From Verrucomicrobiota bacterium (GTDB lineage: Bacteria; Verrucomicrobiota; Kiritimatiellia; CAIQIC01; JAGNIJ01): a stretch of DNA of 64,000 nt. The stretch lies in NCBI GenBank assembly GCA_022710725.1, contig JAKLGK010000009.1:1-64000 (forward strand). The letters run 5' to 3'. A program made the position numbers and the translations under genes. The notes below the pieces were generated by a model that had not been told where the DNA came from, ran no database searches, and was given only the letters and a program-made list of their open reading frames with translations. Shown in pieces: positions 16,577 to 25,601 of this stretch. Each line of letters starts with the position of its first letter. Positions within the stretch are counted from its first letter, which is position 1.

Positions 16577-17443
16577 ATGAACTCGCGCGCGCTTCTCCTT
16601 GTCCTGGCCCTGGGCGCGGCCGGCCCCGGCTGCGCCCTGGTCCGCAGCGGCGTGGGCCGGGCCATGGCGCCCATGGCGGAGGATCTGGCCGCCTCGCTCC
16701 AGCAGCAATCGGATGTCGAACTCGTGCGCGAGGGCGCGCCCGCCTACCTGCTGTTGCTGGACGGCCTCGCCGACTCCGGCTCCCGGCAGCCGCGCATCCT
16801 GCTGGCGGCGGCCGAGGCCAACACCTCCTACGCCATGGCGTTCCTGGACCAGGCCGACCGCGAGCGCGCCAAGGCCTTCCACGCTCGGGCGCGCGACTAC
16901 GGGCTAGACGTGCTGCGCCGCAACCGCAAGTTCCGCGCCGCCGAACGCGCGCCCCTGATGGACTTCGAGGCCGCCGTCCGCACTTTCCGCCGGCGCGATG
17001 TCCCCGCGTTGTTCACGACCGGCACCGCCTGGATCAACTGGATACTGGCGAGTTCGGACTCGGTCGAAGCCCTCGCCCAACTCGGCCGCGCCGTCGCCCT
17101 CATGCAGCGCGTGCTCGAGCTGGAACCGGACTACCGGAAGGGCAGCGCGCACCTCTTTTTTGGCCTGTACTATGCCGTCCAGCCGCTCGGGGCCGGGCGC
17201 GACATGGAGAAGGCGCAGGGGCACTTTCAGCGGGTGTTCGAGCTGGCGGGACCGGACTACCTGATCGCCAAGGTCACCTACGCCGAGTATTATGCCCGTT
17301 ACGCGTTCGACCGGGCCCTGTTCGAATCGACGCTCCGCGAGGTCCTCGCCCCCCGGGAGGATCCGGCCGAATACCGGCTGATGAATGCGGTCGCCCGCCT
17401 GCGCGCCCAGGCCCTGCTCGATCGCGTGGAGGAGTTCTTCTGA
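16577..17443 (+). CDS. TRAP transporter TatT component (TPR-like lipoprotein)
   Basis: 288 residues from the ATG at 16577. An upstream in-frame ATG (16505) would bury the signal peptide, so the internal start was chosen. Lipobox G-P-G-C follows MNSRALLLVLALGAA. The body is alpha-helical with TPR-like repeats (RAVALMQRVLELEPDYRKGSAHLFFGLYY is interrupted by the family's GRDMEKAQGHFQRV). This matches the TatT (T-component) family first described in Treponema, a trimeric lipoprotein that binds the P component of TRAP transporters. It heads an operon tatT-dctP-dctQ-dctM-crp/fnr. Confidence 0.85.
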   Translation: MNSRALLLVLALGAAGPGCALVRSGVGRAMAPMAEDLAASLQQQSDVELVREGAPAYLLLLDGLADSGSRQPRILLAAAEANTSYAMAFLDQADRERAKAFHARARDYGLDVLRRNRKFRAAERAPLMDFEAAVRTFRRRDVPALFTTGTAWINWILASSDSVEALAQLGRAVALMQRVLELEPDYRKGSAHLFFGLYYAVQPLGAGRDMEKAQGHFQRVFELAGPDYLIAKVTYAEYYARYAFDRALFESTLREVLAPREDPAEYRLMNAVARLRAQALLDRVEEFF

Positions 17444-17444
17444 C

Positions 17445-18467
17445 ATGAAAAAATGTTTCGCGCTCCTGACCTGTCTGGCGGCCGGCCTTGTCCTGCCGGC
17501 CGTGGCCCAACCGAAAGTCACGCTCAAGTTCGCCACGCTGGCGCCGGAGGGCAGCGCCTGGATGCAGGCCTTCGACAAGGCCCGCCAGGAGGTCCTCGAG
17601 GCCACGAAGGGAGAGGTGGCCCTCAAGGTCTTTCCCGCCGGCGTCCTGGGCGAGGAAAAGGATGTCCTGTTCAAGGTCAAGGTGGGCCAGGTGGACGGCG
17701 GCGCGTTCATCGGGTTCGGCATCGGCCGGATATGTCCCGATGCGCGCGCCCTGATGTTCCCCCTGATCTTCAACACCTACGAGGAAGTCGACGCGGTGTT
17801 CGCCGCCCTGCAGCCCCATCTCGAGGAGCAGTGCCGGGCCAACGGGTACGTGGCCCTGGGTTGGACCGAGGTCGGCTTCAGTTACCTGTTGAGCACAAAA
17901 CCCGTGCGGACGATGGCCGACCTGCGCGCGGCCAAGCCCTGGCTGACGCCCGGCGAGGAGATGTTGAGCGAACTGTTTGCCGCGGGCAAGGTCAACGGCA
18001 TCCCTGTGACCGTCGCCGACGTGCTCACCGCCCTGCAAACCGGGCTGATCCAGACCATCTACTCCCCGCCCCTGGCCGCCGTCGCCATGCAATGGCATAC
18101 GCGGGTGCGATACCGCAACGACCTGCGCCTGGTCTACTCGTTCGGCGGCGTGTTCCTGGCCGAGCGGGCCTGGAACAACGTCCCCGAGGCGCACCGGACC
18201 GTTATTCAGGATATCTTCCTCCGGCGGACGCGCGAACTGACCGAGCAGGTCCGGCGCAGCGACGCCGAGGCGCTTCGGGTCCTCGCCGGCCAGGGCATCG
18301 AGACGCTCACCTCCCCGCCGGACGCGCTCCAGGAGTTTTATGCCGTCAGCCGCGAAGGCATGAAAAAGGTCGAGGGCCGCCTCTTCTCCACGGAGGCCGC
18401 CGACCAGGTTCGCCGGAGCCTGGAATCGTTCCGCGCGGCGCAGGGGACCGGGGCCCATGCCCCGTAA
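17445..18467 (+). CDS. TRAP transporter solute-binding protein (DctP family)
   Basis: 340 residues, starting two bases after the tatT stop. Signal peptide MKKCFALLTCLAAGLVLPAVAQ. DctP-family features: KVTLKFATLAPEGSAWMQAF at the mature start, the GVLGEEKDVLFKVKVGQVDGG stretch, and ALQTGLIQTIYSPPLAA in the usual place of the 'aLqtG.vDg.e.p' motif. It captures a substrate in the periplasm and delivers it to the DctQ/M permease. The Arg that usually salt-bridges a carboxylate ligand ('KiR...p') appears here as 'KPVRTMADLRAAKPWL'. Pairing with TatT suggests a non-canonical, possibly hydrophobic ligand as proposed for Treponema TatP; this is inference. Confidence 0.9.
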   Translation: MKKCFALLTCLAAGLVLPAVAQPKVTLKFATLAPEGSAWMQAFDKARQEVLEATKGEVALKVFPAGVLGEEKDVLFKVKVGQVDGGAFIGFGIGRICPDARALMFPLIFNTYEEVDAVFAALQPHLEEQCRANGYVALGWTEVGFSYLLSTKPVRTMADLRAAKPWLTPGEEMLSELFAAGKVNGIPVTVADVLTALQTGLIQTIYSPPLAAVAMQWHTRVRYRNDLRLVYSFGGVFLAERAWNNVPEAHRTVIQDIFLRRTRELTEQVRRSDAEALRVLAGQGIETLTSPPDALQEFYAVSREGMKKVEGRLFSTEAADQVRRSLESFRAAQGTGAHAP

Positions 18468-18966
18468 TGGAACGCGGGCCCGGGAACGGGCGGGCCGGGC
18501 CGTCGCCGCGGCGGAGACCTTCCTGCTGGCCGTGCTCGTCTCCGCGCTGGTGATCCTGTCCGCCGCACAGATCGTCCTGCGCAATTTCTTCCACACCGGG
18601 TTCCTGTGGGCCGAGCCCCTGCTCGGCATGGGGCTGCTCTGGCTGACCATGCTCGGGGCCCTCGCGGCCACCGGCGCACGGCGTCATATCGTCATCGACC
18701 TAGTCGGCCATTTCTGCCCTCCCCGCCTCCGCGGGGCCATCGGACGGATCACCGCGCTGTTTGCCGCGGCGGCGTGCGGATGGCTCGCCGCGGCGGGGGC
18801 CCGTTTCTGCCAGTTCCAGAAGGAGATGGAAACGACGCGCATCCTGGATGTCCCCGCCTGGATATACTACCTGATCGTGCCGGCAGCCTTCGGCCTCATG
18901 GCCCTCCGGTTCCTGTTCCAGGCCGCCGGGCCGGCGGCGCGGCCCGCCCCGGAGACCGCGCCATGA
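18457..18966 (+). CDS. TRAP transporter small permease (DctQ family)
   Basis: 169 residues, overlapping the binding-protein gene by 11 bases. Four membrane helices (about 20-42, 52-72, 92-115 and 128-152). The motif LWAEPLLGMGLLWLTMLGA corresponds to the DctQ 'W.eEl.r..liw..flG' signature, and RRHIVIDLV to the following 'hI.vd' stretch. It stabilises the DctM channel in the cytoplasmic membrane. Confidence 0.9.
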   Translation: MPRNGTRARERAGRAVAAAETFLLAVLVSALVILSAAQIVLRNFFHTGFLWAEPLLGMGLLWLTMLGALAATGARRHIVIDLVGHFCPPRLRGAIGRITALFAAAACGWLAAAGARFCQFQKEMETTRILDVPAWIYYLIVPAAFGLMALRFLFQAAGPAARPAPETAP

Positions 18967-20237
18967 TCGGCTGGCTCATCGTCGCGGCCGCCCTGCTCGG
19001 CGCGCCCCTGTTCGCCATTTTCGGGACGATCGCGCTCGGCGCCTATCACTCCATCCAGCTCGATCCTTCCATCGTTATCTCCGAACTGGCCCGGCTGGCC
19101 ACCATGCCCCTGCTGCGCGCCCTGCCCCTGTTCGCGCTCGCGGGCTACGTCCTCGCCGCCAGCCGCGCCTCGGAGCGCCTGCTCGACCTCTCCCGCGCCG
19201 CGTTCGGCTGGATGCCCGGCGGCCTGGCCCTGGTCAGCCTGATCGCCTGCACGCTGCTGACGGCTTTCACGGGCGCGTCCGGCGTCACCATCGTCGCGCT
19301 GGGCGGCCTCCTGCTGCCCGCCCTCCAGGAGGAAGGATACGGAGATCGCTTCTCGCTCGGACTGGTCACGAGCGGGGGCAACATGGGGGTCCTGTTCGCC
19401 CCCAGCCTGCCGCTGATCCTCTTCGCGGTCATCGCCAACCCCATCGCCTCCGAGGTTACCATCGACCGGCTCTTCCTGGCCGCGCTGCTGCCCGGCGTGC
19501 TGACCTTGGCCGCGCTCGGCCTGTATGGGATCGCGACCGGCCTGGGCCGGCGCGTGCCCCGGCAGCCCTTCAGCGCGCGCGCGCTGGCCCGGGCGCTCTG
19601 GGCGGCCCGCTGGGAGGCGCCTCTCCCCGTCGTCGTGCTCGGCGGCATCTACAGCGGCAAAATCGCGGTCAGCGAGGCCGCGGTCCTGACCGCCGCCTAT
19701 ACCCTGCTGGTCGAAACCGTCATCCAGCGGGAGGTTTCCCTGAAACGGCTGGCGGGTGTCATCCGCGACAGCACGATGCTCGTGGGCGGCGTCCTCGTGA
19801 TCTTGGGCCTGGGCATGGCCATCACGAATTTCCTCGTGGACCAGGAGGCGCCCGCCCGGCTGGTCGACTGGGCCGGCCGCACCTTCCACCATCCCGTCGT
19901 CTTTCTCATCGCCCTGAACGTCTTCCTGCTCATCGTCGGATGCCTGATGGACATCTACACCGCCATCATCGTGTTCGTGCCGATGCTGATCCCCCTCGGG
20001 CTCCAGTTCGGAGTGAACCCGGTGCACCTGGGCGTCATCTTCCTGGCCAACCTGGCGATCGGCTACAGCACGCCGCCGGTCGGCATGAACCTGTTCATCG
20101 CGGCCATCCGCTTTGAACGGCCGCTGCTCAAGCTGGCCGCGGCCTCCCTGTCGTTCATCGGCATCCTTCTCGCCGTGCTGCTGCTCATCACCTACGTGCC
20201 GGCATTAAGCCTCGCGCTGCTGGGCGGCGCCCCGTGA
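18963..20237 (+). CDS. TRAP transporter large permease (DctM family)
   Basis: 424 residues, overlapping dctQ by 4 bases (ATGA). About 12 membrane helices. DctM signatures include the N-terminal PLFALAGYVLA stretch, TAFTGASGVTIVALGGLLLPAL, SGGNMGVLFAPSLPLI and the C-terminal GYSTPPVGMNLFIAA. It forms the Na+-coupled elevator-type channel with DctQ. The stop overlaps the start of the Crp/Fnr gene (GTGA), so the regulator is translationally coupled to the transporter. Confidence 0.93.
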   Translation: MIGWLIVAAALLGAPLFAIFGTIALGAYHSIQLDPSIVISELARLATMPLLRALPLFALAGYVLAASRASERLLDLSRAAFGWMPGGLALVSLIACTLLTAFTGASGVTIVALGGLLLPALQEEGYGDRFSLGLVTSGGNMGVLFAPSLPLILFAVIANPIASEVTIDRLFLAALLPGVLTLAALGLYGIATGLGRRVPRQPFSARALARALWAARWEAPLPVVVLGGIYSGKIAVSEAAVLTAAYTLLVETVIQREVSLKRLAGVIRDSTMLVGGVLVILGLGMAITNFLVDQEAPARLVDWAGRTFHHPVVFLIALNVFLLIVGCLMDIYTAIIVFVPMLIPLGLQFGVNPVHLGVIFLANLAIGYSTPPVGMNLFIAAIRFERPLLKLAAASLSFIGILLAVLLLITYVPALSLALLGGAP

Positions 20238-20890
20238 ATCCGCGCTATCTCCTGGCCCAGACGAGCCTGTTCGGCAACCTGGCGCCCAGCCATCGGCGGG
20301 CCTTGGCGGAGGCCGGCCTCCCGGTCGAGGTGCGAAGGCGCGGGGTGCTTTTCGCGGAAGGGGTGCGCGGCGAAGCCTTCTACGTAGTCGCGCGCGGGCG
20401 GGTGCAGTTGCATAAGACCGCTCCGGACGGGCGCGAGATCGTCATCAAGGTCGTCCAGCCCGGCGAGACGTTCGCCGAGGTCGTCCTCTTCGAAGAGGCG
20501 CGCTATCCCGTGACGGCCGTCGCGCTGACCGATGCCCTGCTGCTGAAGATCCTGCGCCGCGATGTCCAGCGCCTGCTGGCGGACGCGGATTTCCGGAACG
20601 ACTTCATCGCCATGCTGATGCGGAAGCAGCGCTACCTGGCCGATCGCCTGCGGCAGATGGCCACGCAGACCGTGGAGGAGCGATTCCGGCAGTTTCTTCG
20701 GGAGCAGTACGGCGCGGCCGACCGCGTCGAGCTGACCATTCCGCGCAAGGCCCTCGCCGCGGCCATCGGCGCGACGCCCGAGACGGTGTCCCGGTTGCTC
20801 CGGCGCCTGAAGACCGCCGGGGTCCTGTCCGGCCACGGCCGACTCCTCCTCTTCAAACCCGGGTTCTGGAAGAGCCCGCCGTCGCCGTAG
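20234..20890 (+). CDS. Crp/Fnr-family regulator, candidate HcpR
   Basis: 218 residues from GTG 20234 in a GTGA overlap with dctM. The N-terminal cyclic-nucleotide-binding fold (about 10-120; RGRVQLHKTAPDGREIVIKV, PGETFAEVVLF) has no cysteine, so it cannot hold the Fnr Fe-S cluster. The long dimer helix follows, then a winged helix with recognition helix GATPETVSRLLRRL. The E-x-x-S-R pattern is that of Fnr, which reads TTGA half-sites, and so fits the TTGAC half-sites upstream of hcp. HcpR proteins sense NO through haem. Control of its own TRAP operon is also possible. Confidence 0.85.
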   Translation: MNPRYLLAQTSLFGNLAPSHRRALAEAGLPVEVRRRGVLFAEGVRGEAFYVVARGRVQLHKTAPDGREIVIKVVQPGETFAEVVLFEEARYPVTAVALTDALLLKILRRDVQRLLADADFRNDFIAMLMRKQRYLADRLRQMATQTVEERFRQFLREQYGAADRVELTIPRKALAAAIGATPETVSRLLRRLKTAGVLSGHGRLLLFKPGFWKSPPSP

Positions 20891-20902
20891 GTCCGGCGCT
20901 GG

Positions 20903-23900
20903 TTATTCCGCCCCGCCGGTTCCGCGCAGGCGGGCCATCAGGCGGCGAAGCTGGTCGAAGGCGTCCGGGCTCATTTCCGCCGCGCGGGCCATCAGCGGCT
21001 CGGCCAACTGCGACGCTTCCGCGTTCATCCCCCGCCGTTCGTAGACCTCGGCCATGTGCAGGATCATGTGCGGATTGGTCGGCTGCAGCGCCAGGGCCTG
21101 CTGGATCGCCTCCTGGGCCTCCTCGGGCTTCTGCAGATGCAGGAGCACGACGCCCACGGTATCCCAGGCGGTGGCATTCTGCGGATTCAGGGTTAGCGCC
21201 TCCCGCGCGAACTTCAGCGATTCCTCGTGCCGCCCACGCATCTGGAGGATCCACGCCAGGTCGTTCAGCACGGCATCCGAGCGCCGGCCCGCCAGGCTGG
21301 TGCGGAAGGAGGATTCCGCCATGTCGTACTGGCCGCGGGCGAACTGGATCAGCCCCAGCATGTGATTGCCCAGCGCGTTGCGGGTATCGATCGTCAGCAA
21401 CCGCTCCACGCGCTCCTCCATATCGGGCCGGTTCCCCTCGCGAAGGTCGAGCTGGATCAGCATTTCCAGCGCCGGGACAAAATCCCGTTCGACCTGGAGC
21501 AGTTCCTCCAACTGACGCCGGGCCGTGGCGGCGTCGCGGCGCATGAGGGCGATCTGGGCCAGTGCCAGCCGGACCGTAGGCGTCTGCCGGGCCGCGGACT
21601 GAAGGGCGGTCAGGCCGCGAGCAAGAAGCTCCTCGTCGCCGTCTCCCAACGCCAGCAGAGAAAGCAGCATCCAAGCCTGGGTGGGCGGATTCTCCTTGGC
21701 CACCAGGGCCAGCAGCTTTGTCCGGGCCTCGCCCACCCGGCCGGACATGGCATCCAGCAGCGCCTCGTCGGGCACCAAAACCGATTCGGGGGCATTGTGT
21801 TCCCTGGCTTTCCGGAGAAACTCGGAGGCCTCATCCCACGCCCCGCGCCGCAGGGCCAGCCGGGCCATACCCAGCAGGGCCGGCACGTTATCCGGGTGCT
21901 CGGCCAGAACGGATTCGTAGTGGTTCTCGCTCTGTTCGCTCTGCTGCTGCATGGCGGCCACTTGGGCAAGGGCCAGTTCGATCTGCGCCCGCGGGGCGCC
22001 GGCCGCCGCCGCCTTGCGCAGTTCGGCCACCGCCAGGTCGGTTTTGCCGCTCATCGCCCAGGCCATGCCCCGCTTTGCGAACACCTCGGGCGTGCGGACG
22101 GTGCCGTACATGGCGGAGAGGGACCACAGGGGCGGACGCCTTTTCATGCGCCGCGCCAGCTTGTAGAGGATGCCCTCCAACTCCCCGGCCTCGGGCAGGC
22201 CTTCGCGCTGCGCGAGCGCCGCGCTGTTGAGCAGCGCGCTGATGTTATTCGTGCTCAACTCCAGCGAGGCCTGGTAGGCCGAGAAGGCCTCTTTGTTCCG
22301 GCCGAGATCCTCCATCAGCACGCCGGTATTGTTGGCCATCTTGCTAAGGTGGCCCAGCGACCAGTTCGCCCACGGCAGAAGAACGGAGTTGCCGGAGGCC
22401 ATGTCGGCCTGCAGCGCCGTCCCGTAGGATTTCCAGAAAAGGGTTTGCGCCTCGAAGTAGGCAGCTATATCGAGCCCGGCAGCGTTGGTCACGCCCTCGT
22501 AGACCAGGCGGGCAGGCATGGGAGTCAAACCGGCCAGCGTCCAGATGTCCGGCGTGGCCAGTATGGCGGCCTCCCCGGCCACTCCCGGGGTTCGACCCAG
22601 CCACTCCTGCATCAGCGGGGATAAGCCCAGGACCGCGAGGCCCTGCAGGCGGGGCTCCTTGAAGAGCGAAGCCGTGTAGTTCAGGTAAGCGCTCTGGCGG
22701 CCCCAGCCCAGGTTGAGCACCCGCAGCGGGACGCCGCGCTGCCGCGCCGCGATGCGCAGCATGTCGTCCATGACGCCGTTGGAGATCAGCCATGCGCGCC
22801 CCCCCAGGCCGTCCACGACTTCGTCGGCAAACCGCCGTACCGCGGCGCCGGCGCGGCCATCCGCATCGCGGGCGTTCCGGACCGCCGCCAACGCCGTCAG
22901 CCCCAGCGCCAGCGGCACCATCAGGAACCGGCCCGCCCGGCGGAGGATGGACCGGTGCGAGGAAAACGAGCTGAACGGCGAGAAGTACACGAGCCAGTAC
23001 CCTCCCAGGTAACCGAACCAGAGGGCCATCAGCACGTAGGGAGTCACCAGCAGAGGGTTCACGTTGAAAAGGGCCCACGGGGAGACCTGGATGTTGAACA
23101 GCACCAGCAGGCCGACGAGGGTGAACAGCAGGTGCAGCAGGTTGGAGCTCCAGACGGCGGTGCGGGTCATCGCCTTCTTCGGGATGGCGACCACCAGGGC
23201 CGGGAAGAGCATGGTCATGAAGATCAGCATCCAGCCGACCTGCGGCACGCTGAAGCGGATAGCCAGGTACTGCTCGCGCCACATCCACCACAGCACCTGG
23301 AAGACGGATGTGAAGGCGCGCCACTCGTAGGCGGGATGGAGCCGGTACTCGGCCGCGGCGACGCCGTACATGAGCAGGCCGGCCACCCAGCAGCCCGCCA
23401 TGCGCAGGACCGGTCCGAGGCGCAGCTGGCCGGCCCGCCACATGGCCGCGAGCAGCCACAATCCGAAGACCGGCGCCCAGACGATGAACGTCGCGAACTC
23501 GGTGATGCCGAGTCCGTACAGGAAGGCGAACAGGTACATCAGCGCCGGCGTCCTGTCCGCGGTGAAACGCAAGAGGATCCAGGCGCTGAACAGCAGGAGG
23601 AACACGTCGAAGGCCGCCGGATGCGCCCGCGTGGACACGAACCAGAACGGGGCGCAGAAGGCCAGGACCAGGCCCGCGAGCAGGCCCGAGAACGCCTGGG
23701 GCGCGGCGGGCGGCACGCGGGCTTCCCACTCCTCCGCCGTGCGGTCATGGCGGACCCGCGAGAGCAGGCTGTAGACCAGCCACACGGAGCCCGCGCCGCA
23801 CAGCGCGCTGAAAATATTCAGACGACGGAGCAGCCCGGCGAAAGGGAAAAGGGCGAAGAGTTTGACCGCGCGGCCCCACACGGGATTCGCCATGGGCGGG

Positions 23901-24061
23901 AACGGATCCAGGCCTGCATGCATGGCCACCTGGCGCGCCGGGTCTCCCGGGAAGACGCCGGGGCACAGGGTCCAAAGGTAGACCGACAGGGACAGGACAA
24001 ACAGCGCGGGCCCGAACCACCGCGAGCCGCGCTCCAGCCATTTTTCATGGAAATCTTGCAT
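20903..24061 (-). CDS. DUF2723 membrane protein with C-terminal TPR array
   Basis: 1,052 residues from the ATG at 24061; a second ATG nine bases upstream is equally possible since neither has a Shine-Dalgarno sequence. The N-terminal 400 residues contain about ten membrane helices, beginning with SVYLWTLCPGVFPGDPARQVA, the DUF2723 signature ('l.PGv..gDs.el..'), a family related to protein O-mannosyl/oligosaccharyl transferases of the GT-C fold. A periplasmic stretch follows (about 420-560), then TPR repeats to the end (LEMLIQLDLREGNRPDMEER; NPQNATAWDTVGVVLLHLQK). Likely adds sugar to protein or lipid outside the membrane; acceptor unknown. Single gene, ending 12 bases from the crp/fnr stop. 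Confidence 0.8.
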   Translation of the reverse strand: MQDFHEKWLERGSRWFGPALFVLSLSVYLWTLCPGVFPGDPARQVAMHAGLDPFPPMANPVWGRAVKLFALFPFAGLLRRLNIFSALCGAGSVWLVYSLLSRVRHDRTAEEWEARVPPAAPQAFSGLLAGLVLAFCAPFWFVSTRAHPAAFDVFLLLFSAWILLRFTADRTPALMYLFAFLYGLGITEFATFIVWAPVFGLWLLAAMWRAGQLRLGPVLRMAGCWVAGLLMYGVAAAEYRLHPAYEWRAFTSVFQVLWWMWREQYLAIRFSVPQVGWMLIFMTMLFPALVVAIPKKAMTRTAVWSSNLLHLLFTLVGLLVLFNIQVSPWALFNVNPLLVTPYVLMALWFGYLGGYWLVYFSPFSSFSSHRSILRRAGRFLMVPLALGLTALAAVRNARDADGRAGAAVRRFADEVVDGLGGRAWLISNGVMDDMLRIAARQRGVPLRVLNLGWGRQSAYLNYTASLFKEPRLQGLAVLGLSPLMQEWLGRTPGVAGEAAILATPDIWTLAGLTPMPARLVYEGVTNAAGLDIAAYFEAQTLFWKSYGTALQADMASGNSVLLPWANWSLGHLSKMANNTGVLMEDLGRNKEAFSAYQASLELSTNNISALLNSAALAQREGLPEAGELEGILYKLARRMKRRPPLWSLSAMYGTVRTPEVFAKRGMAWAMSGKTDLAVAELRKAAAAGAPRAQIELALAQVAAMQQQSEQSENHYESVLAEHPDNVPALLGMARLALRRGAWDEASEFLRKAREHNAPESVLVPDEALLDAMSGRVGEARTKLLALVAKENPPTQAWMLLSLLALGDGDEELLARGLTALQSAARQTPTVRLALAQIALMRRDAATARRQLEELLQVERDFVPALEMLIQLDLREGNRPDMEERVERLLTIDTRNALGNHMLGLIQFARGQYDMAESSFRTSLAGRRSDAVLNDLAWILQMRGRHEESLKFAREALTLNPQNATAWDTVGVVLLHLQKPEEAQEAIQQALALQPTNPHMILHMAEVYERRGMNAEASQLAEPLMARAAEMSPDAFDQLRRLMARLRGTGGAE

Positions 24062-24166
24062 GGGCGGCATAGTAGGGAAATGGGGACGGGAATTCAACCA
24101 GGAAGGAAAACGGGCGGAGTCGCTGAAGCGGCCGCTTTTAGGCGCGTTGAGCCCACGCGCCCTGCT

Positions 24167-24200
24167 GAAAACACGGCGCCCCGGGACGAGCCCGGGGCGC
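24167..24200 (-). terminator. Terminator after the PEP-CTERM gene
   Basis: A 10-bp GC-only stem (24176-24185 with 24191-24200), a 5-base loop, then GTGTTTTC on the - strand. It lies 26 bases beyond the stop codon. Confidence 0.7.
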
Positions 24201-24225
24201 GCGCAATCAAACCGCTGTGCTTCGA

Positions 24226-24885
24226 TTATTTACGAAGCCGGCGATACACCAGCAGGCCCACGCCCGCCAGCGCCAGCGCCAGCGTCGTCGGCTCGGGAAC
24301 AACCTGGCCCTGATTGAGGGGCAGGTAATAACCGCCGGCATCCGGATCGAAGGTCGAGCCGGGACCGTCCGCCATTTCAACCTGGTCAGGAGTCGGCTTC
24401 GGAACGTTGGTCGCTTGAGCGAAGCCTGCCGTATTATAAATCAGGCTGCTGGCATACCACGAACCTTCGACGGGACTCGCCGAGTCGAACACGCGGGCAT
24501 ACACATAGCCGGCGTTAACATTGTTGCCGCCAACGTCCGCATTGTCGTAATCGTATGTGCCGTCCAAGTCTGTGCCCCAAGAAGACCCCGGGATATACCC
24601 TGTCCAGAGGAGATAGGTATTAGCCGCATAGAGAGTCGGTTGAACAATCGTGTTCCCCTGCGCATCCGTCTGTGACTCGGGAAGCCCGCTGGTCGTATAC
24701 GCGTTGGCGAGGCTCCAAATCAACTGGATCATGGACCCAGCCGCCAAGGCATCACCCGGATAGGCCGTTCCGTTATGAATCAGCATGGCGCCTGTCGCGC
24801 AGGTCAAATTGATGCTGATGTCCGCAACCACGACTCCCGCTGACGCCATAAGGCAGACCAGCAGAACAATCATCATCTTTTTCAT
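24226..24885 (-). CDS. PEP-CTERM sorting-signal protein
   Basis: 219 residues. Signal peptide MKKMMIVLLVCLMASAGVVVA; the mature part is rich in Asn, Thr, Tyr and Gly with only one cysteine and looks like an extracellular structural protein. The C-terminus is a textbook PEP-CTERM tail: VPEP, a hydrophobic helix (LALALAGVGLLVY), and a basic RRLRK end. Such tails are recognised by exosortase, which cleaves and anchors the protein, usually in organisms that also make exopolysaccharide, as at 34-41 kb here. No exosortase gene is in the window. The base composition is less GC-rich than its neighbours. Confidence 0.88.
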   Translation of the reverse strand: MKKMMIVLLVCLMASAGVVVADISINLTCATGAMLIHNGTAYPGDALAAGSMIQLIWSLANAYTTSGLPESQTDAQGNTIVQPTLYAANTYLLWTGYIPGSSWGTDLDGTYDYDNADVGGNNVNAGYVYARVFDSASPVEGSWYASSLIYNTAGFAQATNVPKPTPDQVEMADGPGSTFDPDAGGYYLPLNQGQVVPEPTTLALALAGVGLLVYRRLRK

Positions 24886-24932
24886 TTATGTTTCCTTCCC
24901 AATGTTCTTTTTGCGACCGGTTACAACACACA

Positions 24933-25601
24933 TTACGGCCAAGTGTACGGCTTGACTTCGTTCCAGTTCGTAGCCGCGGCCCACTGCAGCCAGAATCCCA
25001 TACCCGGCGTGATGACCAAGTTAGTCGCCGCCGACCAACCCACGCCAAACGCCTTGGTATACGTTACATAGCCGCTGCCGTTCCAAACATGGATCTTGGA
25101 ATTATTGGGCGCCATCTTCGCGATGGACATGTTGGTCCAGTACTGATCTACCGGATACGAATAGCCGGAAAGCGTAAACCCAGCGGCTACAGGGATGGTC
25201 GTATTTGTGGCCGTGAAGCGATCCGGCACTTCGCCCATCAGGAATGCCTGATAATTATTTGAGGCAGCCGTCGCGGGGATCTGAACCCAGAAGGCTCGGC
25301 CACGCTCGAGCTCATTCGTGGCACCCGTCCAACCCACGCCAAAGGCCTTCGTATAGGTCTGATACCCGCTCTGGTCCGCTTTCCAAAGATAAACCTTGGA
25401 ATTTTGAGGCAGAGAGGCAAACACATTGGAAACGGTCAGCGGCGTATCCAGTTCTTCGAAGTCATGCCGGACCAAGGACAACTGGCCCTTGGGAAGCGTT
25501 ACCTGCTGATATCCCACCGCGTTGCGGCTCAATACCTGTTGGCCGAAGGCCACGGCTGCGACGCTGAGTACGACCAGCGTTACGATGATGAGCTTCTTCA
25601 T
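24933..25601 (-). CDS. Secreted protein with two AFGVGW repeats, function unknown
   Basis: 222 residues from the ATG at 25601 with GGAGA 6 bases upstream. Signal peptide MKKLIIVTLVVLSVAAVAFG. The mature start QQVLSRNAVGYQQVTLPKGQ is common among secreted proteins of Kiritimatiellota-type bacteria. Two repeats of about 90 residues each end in YTKAFGVGWTGATNELERG...FWVQI and YTKAFGVGWSAATNLVITPGMGFWLQ, and each has an 'NSK(V/I)..W' strand before. Probably a beta-sandwich surface protein. Lies 47 bases upstream of the PEP-CTERM gene, possibly co-expressed. Lower GC than its neighbours. Confidence 0.65.
   Translation of the reverse strand: MKKLIIVTLVVLSVAAVAFGQQVLSRNAVGYQQVTLPKGQLSLVRHDFEELDTPLTVSNVFASLPQNSKVYLWKADQSGYQTYTKAFGVGWTGATNELERGRAFWVQIPATAASNNYQAFLMGEVPDRFTATNTTIPVAAGFTLSGYSYPVDQYWTNMSIAKMAPNNSKIHVWNGSGYVTYTKAFGVGWSAATNLVITPGMGFWLQWAAATNWNEVKPYTWP

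Noticed and set aside
20903..24061. Exosortase assignment for the 1,052-residue membrane/TPR protein
   Set aside because: No C...R...H catalytic triad of exosortase seen; DUF2723 signature and size fit better.
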